This document shows positions 45,902-55,228 of a stretch of DNA of 64,000 nucleotides, in pieces; position 1 is the first letter of the stretch, and each line of letters opens with the position of its first letter. The stretch spans positions 558,001 through 622,000 of the forward strand of contig NZ_JBBVGT010000002.1 of the NCBI RefSeq assembly GCF_042159835.1, read 5' to 3'. A model generated the notes under the pieces. It saw nothing but the letters and a program-made list of their open reading frames with translations, had not been told where the DNA came from and ran no database searches. The DNA is from Albibacterium profundi. Lineage in GTDB: Bacteria; Bacteroidota; Bacteroidia; Sphingobacteriales; Sphingobacteriaceae. The position numbers and the translations under genes are program-made.

Positions 45902-48754
45902 ATGTACCGATTACTAAACAATATTAATATATTTATAATCAGTGTATTAACTGCAATAATATCAACAGTCACTTTTTCAACGGTCTCAGCGCAGCTGATT
46001 AGTGACCATCAAGCCCCTCCTAGTGTAGAATGGCAACAGATAAATGAAAAGAATTTCAACCTAATCTACCCTATTGAACTCCAAGAAGTAGCGGCACGAA
46101 CGGCAATACTTCTTAAAACCAAGATCGAATCCATACGATACCATCTTGGTATAAATCCAAGGAAAATCGATATCATTCTCCAGAACCAGAACCTCGACGC
46201 AAATGGCTATGTGCAACTCGCCCCGCGAAAATCCGAGTTCTACACAACGCCACCTCAAGGAGGATCGCCAGACGATTGGGTAAAAACGCTTGCCATTCAT
46301 GAGTACCGACACGTAGTACAGTTTGACAAATTGACAGGAAACCTCAGATTCCCATTTGAAGAACTGGGACTCGCTTTTTTTGGAGTCGCACTACCCACCT
46401 GGTTCTATGAGGGAGACGCGGTGCTAACCGAAACGTTACTGAGCATTGGGGGGCGGGGTATCCTCCCCTCTTGGGAAATGAACTTACGTGCAAACCTCTT
46501 AAAGGGAAAATCGTACAGCTACGAAAAAGACTACCTAGGTTCCTATAAGGATATCACGCCAGGGCACTACCAATTAGGTTACTTTATGACAACCAAACTA
46601 TATCGAGATTACGGACCAGACATGGCAAAAAGAATCCTTACTCGTATTGCAAAAAATCCGATCAGACCATACAATTTCTCCCGCTCATTAAAAAGACTTA
46701 CTGGTTATAATAGCAGGAGCTGGCATGAACAAACCATGAAGGAACTTAAAGATTTATGGAAAGATCAAGCAAACAATCTGAACATCCAAAAATACACGAA
46801 GATCAGGGCGAATAGCACTAATTTCCCCACTGCCTATCTATATCCTCAAGCAGCACCTGACGGCACAATATATGCAATTCGAAAAACACCACTTCGTGTA
46901 AACTCTATCGTCCAAATTGACTCTAGTGGAAACACGAAGAAAGTGCTAAAAACCGGCAGGCAACATGAACCCTACTTCTCCTATGCTGCTGGCAGTTTCG
47001 TGTGGAACGAAATAAGAGAGAATCCACGTTTTAAATTAAGAAACTATTCCGTCATCCATCTCTATAATTCAGCTACAGAAACAACACGCCAAATAACCGA
47101 AAAGAGCAGACTTTTTTCACCCGCTTTGAGTAGCAATGCCGAGCTAATTGCAGCTATTGAAATCAACAGAAAAAATGAAAATTTTCTCGTCACCATTGAT
47201 AGCGAGACTGGCCGCGAAATCAACCGAATCCCATCACCTAGCAATCGCAATCTTTCACACGTATCGTTTCGGGATAATGCAAGCACCGTCCTAGCCGTCG
47301 GACGCAATGATGAAGGGTCATCCCTCATTGAATTTGACCTTACTAATAAAACTAGCAAGATTTTGCTCGACCATCAAATTCAGGAAATCGAGAACCCTAT
47401 TTACATCAACGAAAACATTCTATTTAAAGCTCACTATAACGGTATCGACAACCTATACATCCTTGAACCTGAAACTAAGAATATCCGCCAGCTAACATCG
47501 GTAAAATACGGCGCATTTACCCCTTCGTACCAGCGGGGAACGCAAAACGTATTATTTAGTAATTTCACGGGAAAAGATTATGAACTTCATCGTCTCAACT
47601 TGGACAGTACAACTACGACCGATATAAAGAATATCAACAATACCTTTATTAGCTATTTTAAGCCGATCTCAGACACAGTAAGCGCAAAGACGACCGTCAG
47701 TGCGCCTGGCGACCTTAAATTAACACACAAACCCTATAAAGAGATCGGACATCTCTTTAATTTCCACAGCATTTCAATCAACGACGGAGAATATGATAAT
47801 CTTACGGATTATAAACCGGGTTTATTTTTCTTATCAAATAACCTAATGAACACACTCGCCATGAAAGTTGGCGGAACTTACGATCCAGACATCCATTCGC
47901 TAAACTTTCACAGCCAATTAACATATAGCCGTTATTACCCACGGTTTTCGATAGGCTATCACAATCGCGAACAACTTAGTAACGTCCAACACCCTCAAAG
48001 CAAGGAAATCCAGGCGGTCCGTTGGCGGGAACACTACAGTCAATTTCAAATACAATTCCCATTTTCGACCAACCGGCTCAATTATAACTATAACTTCGAT
48101 ATTGGAATCGCTAGCTCTTACACCAGTCGATACAATATCAATCGCCCCGACTTTCAGAACGTCTTCATTAAGCATATTGAATTTCCAATGCACTACCAGA
48201 TAAGTCTCGGCAGAAACGCACGAAGAGCGCCGCTCGATCTGGCACCCCGATGGGGACAAAACATTTCGCTTGGTTACCGACACCTCCCCTTTTCTAAACT
48301 ATCAGGTACACGCTTCGCCTTGCGATCGGCATTCTATTTCCCCGGTTTGGCGACCAATCACTCAGCTCAAGTTAGATTCAACCTACAAGAACGGGATGGC
48401 GTCTTCTCTTACGAGAACATCATCCCCATGGTCAGTGGATTTGCCCAGCTCAAGCCTACCCAGCCTCAAAACACCTTGTTCTTAAATTATAAGCTTCCCC
48501 TTGCCTATCCAGATTTCCAGCTCGGATCATTAATTTATCTGAATAGAATTAAAGCCAACCTATTTACAGATTTCGAAGATTTTTCATTCGACGAACAATC
48601 AAAACCCCGAACATATGGCATCGAACTTTTAACGGATGTTAACCTACTTCGCTTTCTACTACCGGAATTTGAGCTGGGCGCAAAAGCTATTGTAGTTAAT
48701 GAGGATAATCCGGAGCGATTTATTTTGCAATACAGTCTGAGTTATTCCTATTAG
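45902..48754 (+). CDS. Exported gluzincin-like metalloprotease with beta-propeller and outer-membrane barrel
   Basis: A 950-residue exported protein. It has a signal peptide (cleavage near residue 30, after VSA), then a peptidase MA-like domain with the zinc motif HEYRH (residues 133-137) and a probable third ligand, Glu170, in WFYEGDAVLTE. A middle region (about 300-600) has repeated TolB/WD-like blades such as IYAIRKTPLRVNSIVQID and LYILEPETKNIRQLTS. The last 300 residues are rich in alternating aromatic strands and end with FILQYSLSYSY, typical of an outer-membrane barrel. Bacteroidota encode such proteins widely; the substrate is unknown. Confidence 0.8.
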   Translation: MYRLLNNINIFIISVLTAIISTVTFSTVSAQLISDHQAPPSVEWQQINEKNFNLIYPIELQEVAARTAILLKTKIESIRYHLGINPRKIDIILQNQNLDANGYVQLAPRKSEFYTTPPQGGSPDDWVKTLAIHEYRHVVQFDKLTGNLRFPFEELGLAFFGVALPTWFYEGDAVLTETLLSIGGRGILPSWEMNLRANLLKGKSYSYEKDYLGSYKDITPGHYQLGYFMTTKLYRDYGPDMAKRILTRIAKNPIRPYNFSRSLKRLTGYNSRSWHEQTMKELKDLWKDQANNLNIQKYTKIRANSTNFPTAYLYPQAAPDGTIYAIRKTPLRVNSIVQIDSSGNTKKVLKTGRQHEPYFSYAAGSFVWNEIRENPRFKLRNYSVIHLYNSATETTRQITEKSRLFSPALSSNAELIAAIEINRKNENFLVTIDSETGREINRIPSPSNRNLSHVSFRDNASTVLAVGRNDEGSSLIEFDLTNKTSKILLDHQIQEIENPIYINENILFKAHYNGIDNLYILEPETKNIRQLTSVKYGAFTPSYQRGTQNVLFSNFTGKDYELHRLNLDSTTTTDIKNINNTFISYFKPISDTVSAKTTVSAPGDLKLTHKPYKEIGHLFNFHSISINDGEYDNLTDYKPGLFFLSNNLMNTLAMKVGGTYDPDIHSLNFHSQLTYSRYYPRFSIGYHNREQLSNVQHPQSKEIQAVRWREHYSQFQIQFPFSTNRLNYNYNFDIGIASSYTSRYNINRPDFQNVFIKHIEFPMHYQISLGRNARRAPLDLAPRWGQNISLGYRHLPFSKLSGTRFALRSAFYFPGLATNHSAQVRFNLQERDGVFSYENIIPMVSGFAQLKPTQPQNTLFLNYKLPLAYPDFQLGSLIYLNRIKANLFTDFEDFSFDEQSKPRTYGIELLTDVNLLRFLLPEFELGAKAIVVNEDNPERFILQYSLSYSY

Positions 48755-48794
48755 ATTATTTATCTTTATCCATCGAAACCAACAGAACCATACC

Positions 48795-49088
48795 ATGAGA
48801 GCAAAAACTATTTTTATCATTATCACAACCGTCCTGGTGACTATTATTCTAATGAACAATACAGACGCCGTTACTTTTTGGATATTTGGAGACGTTCAAA
48901 TACCTAAGCTTGCCGTGTTAGGTGCTCTGTTTGCTTTAGGGTTTCTATTAGGGTTTCTTGCGAGAGGAAGAAGAAAGCGCGTAGAACAGGAATTCACGAT
49001 CCAGCAATCTGCCGCGGCAGATCATAATTCCAAATATGATGACGAAAATACAGATGATGACTTCGCCGACGAGAATTACATTCGTTAA
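48795..49088 (+). CDS. LapA (DUF1049) domain membrane protein
   Basis: A 97-residue protein with two membrane helices (about residues 5-24 and 38-57) joined by the short loop DAVTFWIFGDVQIP, as in the lipopolysaccharide assembly protein A domain. The cytoplasmic tail has the basic RGRRKR followed by a very acidic C-terminus (DDENTDDDFADEN). LapA in E. coli links LPS assembly to LpxC turnover; here the role is inferred. Its stop overlaps the convergent esterase stop by 4 bp. Confidence 0.75.
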   Translation: MRAKTIFIIITTVLVTIILMNNTDAVTFWIFGDVQIPKLAVLGALFALGFLLGFLARGRRKRVEQEFTIQQSAAADHNSKYDDENTDDDFADENYIR

Positions 49089-49900
49089 GTCGTTTTCTCA
49101 AAATAGCGATGCATAAAAAGCATCTGGTAATGAATAGCTTCTTTCCAGTAATCCCAGTTGTGCGCACCCGGACGCACGATATAACTATGAGGTATATTAC
49201 GTTCCAAAAGCCTGTCATGGAGACGTTCGTTCACCCCGTAGAAAAAGTCCTCCGTACCGCAGTCGATTAACAACTCCAACGAACCCGGCGTTAATAAATG
49301 CACCTGATTAATTACAGTATGAGACTCCCAAGATGCTGGATTTTCAGCATAACTTCCTAAGCGTTTGGCCATATCCCAACGCAATGGAAACGGACGTATA
49401 TCAACACCGCCCGACATACTCCCACCGGCTCCGAATACGTCCTGATGACGCATAGCCAAATATAATGCACCGTGACCACCCATACTTAAACCAGTTATGG
49501 CGCGTGACTGGCGGTTTTCACGTGTATTAAATTCCGAGTCTACCCAAGCTACCAACTCTTTTGCTACAAAGGTTTCATATTGAAACTCCTTATCCACTTC
49601 GCTATCCCAATACCAGCTACCAACTCCTCCGTCGGGGCAAATAACAATCATCGAATATCTGTCGGCCAACTCTTGGACTGCCGGTACCCGATTCACCCAG
49701 TCTGCGTAGTTACCACCATAACCATGAAGCAAGTACAATACTGGCAAAGCATGGTGATCATCATAACCGTCAGGCAGAATAGTAACCGTTTTAATATTTT
49801 TATTCATGACCTTGCTAAAAACATTTACGGTATCAACCCTCGCTGAAAACGCAATGCCAGATAATAAAAGAAAAGAGAGTAACAAAGAAGCTTTTTTCAT
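49085..49900 (-). CDS. Exported alpha/beta-hydrolase esterase (EstA/XynZ-type, COG0627-like)
   Basis: A 271-residue secreted esterase: signal peptide MKKASLLLSFLLLSGIAFSA, oxyanion segment LYLLHGYGG near residue 56, nucleophile elbow GLSMGGHG with Ser139, an acid in LLIDCGTED, and the His in RPGAHNWDYW. This group includes feruloyl and acetyl esterases and S-formylglutathione hydrolase-like enzymes; export points to polysaccharide ester cleavage, but the substrate is not determinable. It converges with the LapA-like gene. Confidence 0.85.
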   Translation of the reverse strand: MKKASLLLSFLLLSGIAFSARVDTVNVFSKVMNKNIKTVTILPDGYDDHHALPVLYLLHGYGGNYADWVNRVPAVQELADRYSMIVICPDGGVGSWYWDSEVDKEFQYETFVAKELVAWVDSEFNTRENRQSRAITGLSMGGHGALYLAMRHQDVFGAGGSMSGGVDIRPFPLRWDMAKRLGSYAENPASWESHTVINQVHLLTPGSLELLIDCGTEDFFYGVNERLHDRLLERNIPHSYIVRPGAHNWDYWKEAIHYQMLFMHRYFEKTT

Positions 49901-49949
49901 AATTGACTGTGGTTTATTTTAGTGGAATATTTTATTTTGAAATATTGAA

Positions 49950-50891
49950 TCAAGGAATCCCCTTTACATGTAGCATGATGAGTGTACTATGAGGCATACC
50001 AAGTGTGGTTCCCGGCTGAATATCCATTAGGTTATGCAAATAAACGTCGATTATACCTTGTAAAACACGCCGACGTGATTCTTCGAACTCGGGACTAGTA
50101 ACAAACTTACCAACGCGCATCTTCCCGTGCTCGTCAACCAACACCGAGAATGAGTAATAGAACTCTTTATAGACCTCTTTTATTTCGATATCGAACTCAG
50201 GGTATAGGTAACGGTATGCGGCTGTTTTCCCCAGTTCTTCTCCCTCGTCATATTCATAACGTTCCACGGTCAGGTTACCGTCAACACTCGTCAGCTCTAC
50301 TCCATGACGCGCAGAGAAAGCGCTGTCAATCGATTCCGGGTTGCGATTAGCACGTTCTACACGCGCACGTATAAAGGTTGTATCCGCTTTAGAAGGCTTT
50401 CTCAACTCATCGATAGTTGTCTTTAACGAGTCCTTGATGAAGCGATCGGAATAAAATTTCATGTACACGTTGGAACGTGGTTCTTTGACACGCAGCCCCT
50501 GCACTGCCAAGCGCTGAAACAAAAGACTATCCGTATCCAAACTCTTCACTCTAAACCATTCCGTACCGAAATGAAAGATAGAATCGTGATCATAGTAAAT
50601 CGGAAAACGGATCATAGAGTCTACCTCCACACTATGAATCAAAACTGTGTCATTATTAACAAAACGAATATGCCAGATTGGCTCCTGTTGAAAACCAATG
50701 GTGTCAAAAGACAAACCATTATCAAAGGCTCTTCTAGCTTCGTAGAAATCCGTTCCGACAATGGGGGTAAAAGGCGGACGTTTACCATCTCGATTGCCTT
50801 TTGACGGCACCGTACAAGCTGAGAAAAAGACGACTATACAAAGGAGTACGAAGAATATCGACGATAAGGTTACAGGATTTTTCTTTTGCAT
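49950..50891 (-). CDS. Lipoprotein of unknown function
   Basis: A 313-residue predicted lipoprotein: MQKKNPVTLSSIFFVLLCIV is the signal peptide and the lipobox ends at the Cys in FFSAC (about residue 26). The mature part has no recognised domain; it is rich in charged and aromatic residues and has a C-terminal segment (from about 230, including YYSFSVLVDEHGKMRVGK) reminiscent of a TonB-like C-terminal strand-helix unit. A TTG three codons upstream is possible; the ATG at 50891 is chosen. It lies 49 bp upstream of the esterase gene and may be co-transcribed. Confidence 0.65.
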   Translation of the reverse strand: MQKKNPVTLSSIFFVLLCIVVFFSACTVPSKGNRDGKRPPFTPIVGTDFYEARRAFDNGLSFDTIGFQQEPIWHIRFVNNDTVLIHSVEVDSMIRFPIYYDHDSIFHFGTEWFRVKSLDTDSLLFQRLAVQGLRVKEPRSNVYMKFYSDRFIKDSLKTTIDELRKPSKADTTFIRARVERANRNPESIDSAFSARHGVELTSVDGNLTVERYEYDEGEELGKTAAYRYLYPEFDIEIKEVYKEFYYSFSVLVDEHGKMRVGKFVTSPEFEESRRRVLQGIIDVYLHNLMDIQPGTTLGMPHSTLIMLHVKGIP

Positions 50892-50981
50892 ACGGAGCAA
50901 ATATATTCAATTCCTTAGTTATTTGGTAGCTAATATAGCATTAATCCATATATTTGAACATCAAACCATAACCACATAAAC

Positions 50982-52280
50982 ATGCTGAGTCAAATCATTT
51001 TTACGGTTTTATTCTTGGGAGCGATTATCCTGTTCACCGTCAATGTTCGTAAAATAATACGCAATATTAAGTTGGGCAGAAGTGAAGACCGGAGTGACAA
51101 GCCATCCGAACGCTTACGGACCATGCTTTTAGTTGCCTTCGGCCAGAAAAAAATGTTTAAACGACCCATACCAGCTATTTTACACTTATTTGTCTATCTC
51201 GGCTTCGTGATCATTAACATTGAAATGCTGGAAATCATCATCGACGGGATCGCCGGCACCCATCGTGTTTTCAGTGGAATGGGTTCATTCTATAACTTTC
51301 TTATCGCTAGCTTTGAATGGCTCGCATTATCCGTTCTACTCGGTTGCATTATCTTTCTGATTCGTCGCAATATTCTCCATGTAAAGCGATTTTTCGGTAC
51401 GGAGATGGCTTCCTGGCCAAAGACGGACGCTAATTTGATTTTGATCATGGAGGTCTTGTTGATGTCTGCTTTTCTTCTCATGAATGCCGCCGATCATAAG
51501 TTACAATTAGCAGGTGCCGAGAATTATACTCAAGGTGGTAGTTTTCCAATAAGCGCAATGCTTGTCAATTTGCTACCGGACAGTATTGAATCCCTTATAA
51601 TTATAGAACGAGCGGCTTGGTGGTTTCACATTATCGGTGTTCTTGTGTTCCTAAACTACCTGGTAGTTTCCAAACATCTTCATATTCTGTTAGCATTTCC
51701 GAATACCTACTTTTCACGCTTGGAACCGAAGGGCAAGTTCCCATTAATGGACAGTGTCACGACCGAGGTGAAGGCGATGCTCGATCCAAGTTTTACACCT
51801 ACGCCACCATCAGAAGAACCACTGCGTTTTGGCGCCAAAGATGTCGCCGATCTCAGTTGGAAGAGCCTGCTGGATGCTTACACCTGTACGGAATGCGGAC
51901 GCTGCACCTCGGTTTGTCCGGCAAACATTACTGGAAAGCTTCTTTCTCCTCGAAAGATCATGATGGATACGCGCGACCGACTAAGCGAGGTGGGCAAGAA
52001 TATCGACAAGAACGGATCTTTTCAACCCGACGATAAAAGTCTCTTAGATTCCTATATCAGCAGAGAAGAGATCTGGGCTTGCACTACGTGCAATGCCTGC
52101 GTAGAGGCCTGTCCGGTGAACATTGATCCTCTGAAAATTATTATGGAACTTAGACAATATGCTGTGATGGAAGAATCACAAGCACCCGGCCCGATCAATG
52201 CGATGTTTGGCAATGTTGAAAACAATGGCGCACCTTGGAAGTATTCTCCATCAGACCGCGCAAATTGGGCAAAATCATAA
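50982..52280 (+). CDS. Membrane cytochrome-b-like / 4Fe-4S electron-transfer subunit (HdrE/DsrM-like plus ferredoxin domain)
   Basis: A 432-residue protein. The first 230 residues form several membrane helices with conserved histidines (WWFHIIGVLVFLNYLVVSKHLH near 208-229), as in the NarI/DsrM quinol-linked cytochrome b fold. The C-terminal third is a two-cluster ferredoxin domain: CTECGRCTSVCP near residue 302 and CTTCNACVEACP near 367. It pairs with the next gene, an HdrD/B-type CCG-domain protein, so together they resemble a membrane oxidoreductase moving electrons between quinone and an unknown thiol or disulfide partner. Confidence 0.85.
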   Translation: MLSQIIFTVLFLGAIILFTVNVRKIIRNIKLGRSEDRSDKPSERLRTMLLVAFGQKKMFKRPIPAILHLFVYLGFVIINIEMLEIIIDGIAGTHRVFSGMGSFYNFLIASFEWLALSVLLGCIIFLIRRNILHVKRFFGTEMASWPKTDANLILIMEVLLMSAFLLMNAADHKLQLAGAENYTQGGSFPISAMLVNLLPDSIESLIIIERAAWWFHIIGVLVFLNYLVVSKHLHILLAFPNTYFSRLEPKGKFPLMDSVTTEVKAMLDPSFTPTPPSEEPLRFGAKDVADLSWKSLLDAYTCTECGRCTSVCPANITGKLLSPRKIMMDTRDRLSEVGKNIDKNGSFQPDDKSLLDSYISREEIWACTTCNACVEACPVNIDPLKIIMELRQYAVMEESQAPGPINAMFGNVENNGAPWKYSPSDRANWAKS

Positions 52281-52308
52281 ATATTTACATCATTTTAAAA
52301 ACACAAAC

Positions 52309-53100
52309 ATGACTGATCTACATATACCGACCATGGCAGAATTAACCGCCAAAGGGGAAATCCCAGATATCTTATTTTGGGTTGGTTGCATGGGTAGCTA
52401 TGACGAGCGGGCACAACGGATAACCAAAGATATTTGCAAAATCTTACAGCATGTAGGTTTAAAATATGCTATCCTCGGCGAAGAAGAAAGCTGCACAGGC
52501 GACCCAGCGAAACGGGCAGGCAACGAATTCTTATTCCAAATGCAGGCCATGGCAAACATACAAGTACTGGATGGCTATCAGATAAAAAAAATTGTCACAG
52601 CCTGCCCGCATTGTTTTAATACTATAAAAAATGAATATCCAGCGCTTGGCGGGCATTATGAGACCATCCATCATACACAGTTAATCCAGGAACTAATCGA
52701 CAGTGGAAAGCTCAAAGCCGAAGGTGGTGAGTCATTTAAAGGAAAACGCATTACGTATCACGATCCTTGCTATTTAGGACGGGCGAACGGCGTATACGAA
52801 GCGCCAAGGAAAGCACTGGAAACACTCGACGCCGACTTAATTGAGATGAGACGCTGCAAAAGCAATGGATTGTGTTGTGGTGCGGGCGGAGCCCAAATGT
52901 TTAAGGAGCCTGAGAAAGGAAAAAAAGATATCAATGTTGAACGCGCAGAAGAGATACTTGAGTCAAAAGCCGAGGTAGTTGCCGCTTCTTGCCCCTTCTG
53001 TATGACCATGCTTCGTGATGGTGTAAAACATTTTGATAAAGAAAAAGAGATAGACGTACTTGATATCGCTGAAATTACTGCACGTGCGAATGGTTTATAA
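52309..53100 (+). CDS. CCG-domain Fe-S reductase subunit (heterodisulfide reductase B/D-like)
   Basis: A 263-residue cytoplasmic subunit with two cysteine-rich CCG domains: first domain FWVGCMGSYDERA near 24-36 and CPHCFNTIKNEYP near 99-111, second domain YHDPCYLGRANG, CCGAGGAQMF near 186 and SCPFCMTML. These motifs bind non-cubane or 4Fe-4S clusters at the active site of heterodisulfide-reductase-like enzymes. The upstream frame overlaps the previous gene; the ATG at 52309, 28 bp after that stop, is the natural start. The physiological electron acceptor is unknown. Confidence 0.87.
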   Translation: MTDLHIPTMAELTAKGEIPDILFWVGCMGSYDERAQRITKDICKILQHVGLKYAILGEEESCTGDPAKRAGNEFLFQMQAMANIQVLDGYQIKKIVTACPHCFNTIKNEYPALGGHYETIHHTQLIQELIDSGKLKAEGGESFKGKRITYHDPCYLGRANGVYEAPRKALETLDADLIEMRRCKSNGLCCGAGGAQMFKEPEKGKKDINVERAEEILESKAEVVAASCPFCMTMLRDGVKHFDKEKEIDVLDIAEITARANGL

Positions 53101-53140
53101 CCCTCGCACGCGCAGATCTCACACATTCAAAAATTAAAAA

Positions 53141-53650
53141 TTAATCTAAAATTGTAATCTCAACACGGCGATTTTGTTGACGCCCTTCTTTCGTTTTATT
53201 GGTTGCAATCGGCTTTTCAAGTCCGAATCCGGCAGTAGAAATACGACTAGCCGAAATTCCTGAGTTTACCAAAAATTCTTTAACTGAATTTGCACGTTTA
53301 TCAGAAAGCCATTTGTTATATTCTGCTGTGCCAGTTGCATCTGTATGTCCATCTACCTGAATATTCGAATTCGGATAGCTCGCCACAGTTTCTACGAATC
53401 GAAGTAAATCTTGTTTAGCTTGATCCGTCAAATACGATGAGTTGGTCGGGAATAACACGTCCGATTCAAAGGTCATCATCAACCCCCGATCGGTTTGTGT
53501 CAAATTATTGTTATTCGATTGTGAGCTTTCTACTGTCTTACCATTATATGTCACCACAGCTCCATCTTTGATTTGCATCTGCTTGCTCGCGCATGAAAAC
53601 AGACTCAGCGAAGCGATTGTACAAACCACACCTAAGGTAATTTTTTTCAT
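53141..53650 (-). CDS. OmpA-family lipoprotein
   Basis: A 169-residue lipoprotein: signal peptide and lipobox LFSC (Cys19), then a short linker and a C-terminal OmpA peptidoglycan-binding domain (from about residue 60) with VDGHTDATGTAEYNKWLS and DKRANSVKEFL, which keep the Asp and Arg that hold diaminopimelate. It anchors the outer membrane to peptidoglycan in a Pal-like way. Confidence 0.9.
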   Translation of the reverse strand: MKKITLGVVCTIASLSLFSCASKQMQIKDGAVVTYNGKTVESSQSNNNNLTQTDRGLMMTFESDVLFPTNSSYLTDQAKQDLLRFVETVASYPNSNIQVDGHTDATGTAEYNKWLSDKRANSVKEFLVNSGISASRISTAGFGLEKPIATNKTKEGRQQNRRVEITILD

Positions 53651-53713
53651 CTGCTATACTTGTTTATAATATCCGACTCGAAATTAAACAATTTTTAAGC
53701 TAAAAAAAGAATA

Positions 53714-53753
53714 AAAAAGAAAAGCTTCGATAAAATACCGAAGCTTCTCTTTT
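53714..53753 (-). terminator. Rho-independent terminator after icd
   Basis: A stem of about 14 bp (left arm 53715-53728, right arm 53740-53753, one mismatch) holds an 11-base loop. On the minus strand it begins about 16 bp after the icd stop and is followed by a T-rich run. It separates icd from the OmpA lipoprotein gene. Confidence 0.75.
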
Positions 53754-53769
53754 CTAAAGTAAAATCAAA

Positions 53770-55002
53770 CTAGTTACTCAATCTTTTTTTAAGATTTTCA
53801 TCAATTGCAGCCAAGAAATCCTGCGTATTTAAATAATGTTCTTTCTCAACCTTATTACCGTGAATACATACAGCAAGATCCTTTGTCATTTTCCCGCTTT
53901 CAACTGTTTCAATACAAACAGCTTCTAGCGTATTTGCGAAATCGATTAGCTCTTGATTATTATCTAATTTACCTCGGAATGCCAACCCGCGCGTCCATGC
54001 AAAGATCGAAGCAATTGGGTTTGTCGAAGTAGGATTTCCTTTTTGATGCTCGCGGTAGTGACGGGTAACTGTACCGTGAGCCGCCTCTGCTTCCATGGTT
54101 TTTCCGTCTGGAGTCACCAAAGTAGATGTCATCAAACCTAATGAACCGAAGCCTTGTGCAACAGTATCAGACTGCACATCACCGTCGTAGTTTTTACATG
54201 CCCATACAAAGTTACCGTTCCATTTCAACGCCGCTGCTACCATATCGTCAATTAGACGGTGTTCATAGGTAATTCCAGCTTCATCAAATTGATCTTTAAA
54301 TTCATTTTGATACACTTCTTCAAAGATATCTTTGAAACGACCATCGTATTTCTTTAAGATGGTGTTCTTAGTCGACAAGTAAAGAGGCCACTTTTTGCTC
54401 AATGCCTGATTAAAACATGCACGTGCAAAACCGTAAATACTTTCATCTGTATTGTACATAGCCAAAGCAACACCGTCACCTTTAAAGTTGAAAACTTCAA
54501 ACTCTTGCGTATTTCCATCCTCTCCTTCAAACTTGATCGTCAACTTACCTTTTCCTTTTGTAAGGAAGTCAGTCGCGCGGTATTGGTCACCAAATGCGTG
54601 ACGTCCGATACATATTGGAGCTGTCCAATTAGGCACTAAACGAGGGATATTCTTAATTACGATAGGCTCACGAAAAACTGTACCGTCTAAGATATTACGG
54701 ATGGTTCCGTTAGGTGAACGCCACATTTGCTTCAAACCAAATTCTTCTACGCGAGCCTCATCAGGTGTAATGGTAGCGCATTTAATACCAACACCATATT
54801 CTTTGATTGCATTCGCCGCGTCGATAGTTACTTGGTCATCGGTAGCATCACGATGCTCCATTCCCAAATCGAAATACTTGATATCAAGATCCAAATAGGA
54901 TAAAATCAGTTTATCTTTAATAAATTTCCAGATAATGCGAGTCATCTCGTCACCATCCAATTCAACTACTGGATTTGCTACTTTAATTTTCTGTATTGAC
55001 AT
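53770..55002 (-). CDS. icd: NADP-dependent isocitrate dehydrogenase
   Basis: TCA-cycle enzyme oxidising isocitrate to 2-oxoglutarate with NADP+. The 410-residue protein belongs to the type II (eukaryote-like) group: GDEMTRIIWKFIKDKLI near residues 17-33, substrate loop SPNGTIRNILDGTVFREPI near 95-113, catalytic LSTKNTILKKYDGRF, metal-site RLIDDMVAAAL with DYDGD-type NYDGDVQSD, and HGTVTRHY for NADP. It is monocistronic with its own terminator. Confidence 0.96.
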   Translation of the reverse strand: MSIQKIKVANPVVELDGDEMTRIIWKFIKDKLILSYLDLDIKYFDLGMEHRDATDDQVTIDAANAIKEYGVGIKCATITPDEARVEEFGLKQMWRSPNGTIRNILDGTVFREPIVIKNIPRLVPNWTAPICIGRHAFGDQYRATDFLTKGKGKLTIKFEGEDGNTQEFEVFNFKGDGVALAMYNTDESIYGFARACFNQALSKKWPLYLSTKNTILKKYDGRFKDIFEEVYQNEFKDQFDEAGITYEHRLIDDMVAAALKWNGNFVWACKNYDGDVQSDTVAQGFGSLGLMTSTLVTPDGKTMEAEAAHGTVTRHYREHQKGNPTSTNPIASIFAWTRGLAFRGKLDNNQELIDFANTLEAVCIETVESGKMTKDLAVCIHGNKVEKEHYLNTQDFLAAIDENLKKRLSN

Positions 55003-55038
55003 ATTATTTTAAAAATTATTGACTTATTCGAAAAGTTC

Positions 55039-55046
55039 CAAATATA
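55039..55046 (-). promoter_or_regulatory. Candidate -7 promoter box for icd
   Basis: The minus strand reads TATATTTG, an exact TAnnTTTG match, 37 bp before the icd start. Confidence 0.45.
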
Positions 55047-55159
55047 CGATTTTGATTCGATTTTTTTGCATCTGGAATGGAGATAAAAGGCTTTGTAAAA
55101 CACTTTGATTAAGGACATTCCATGAAACACAGTGTATATCACTAGTTGTCAAATTTTTA

Positions 55160-55190
55160 TTGTGACAATCGAATGATTATACTACCTTTA
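55160..55190 (+). promoter_or_regulatory. Candidate promoter for the signal-peptidase-like lipoprotein gene
   Basis: TTG at 55160-55162 and TACCTTTA at 55183-55190 are separated by 20 bp, which fits the Bacteroidota -33/-7 layout (one mismatch to TAnnTTTG). The box lies 38 bp before the gene. Confidence 0.35.
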
Positions 55191-55228
55191 TCATTTAACC
55201 AGTTAAACCCTTTACAGCGTCAGAAATC

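Noticed and set aside
47918..48283. Minus-strand 121-codon ORF opposite the 950-residue exported protein
   Set aside because: It lies within one uninterrupted plus-strand frame and shows no family features.
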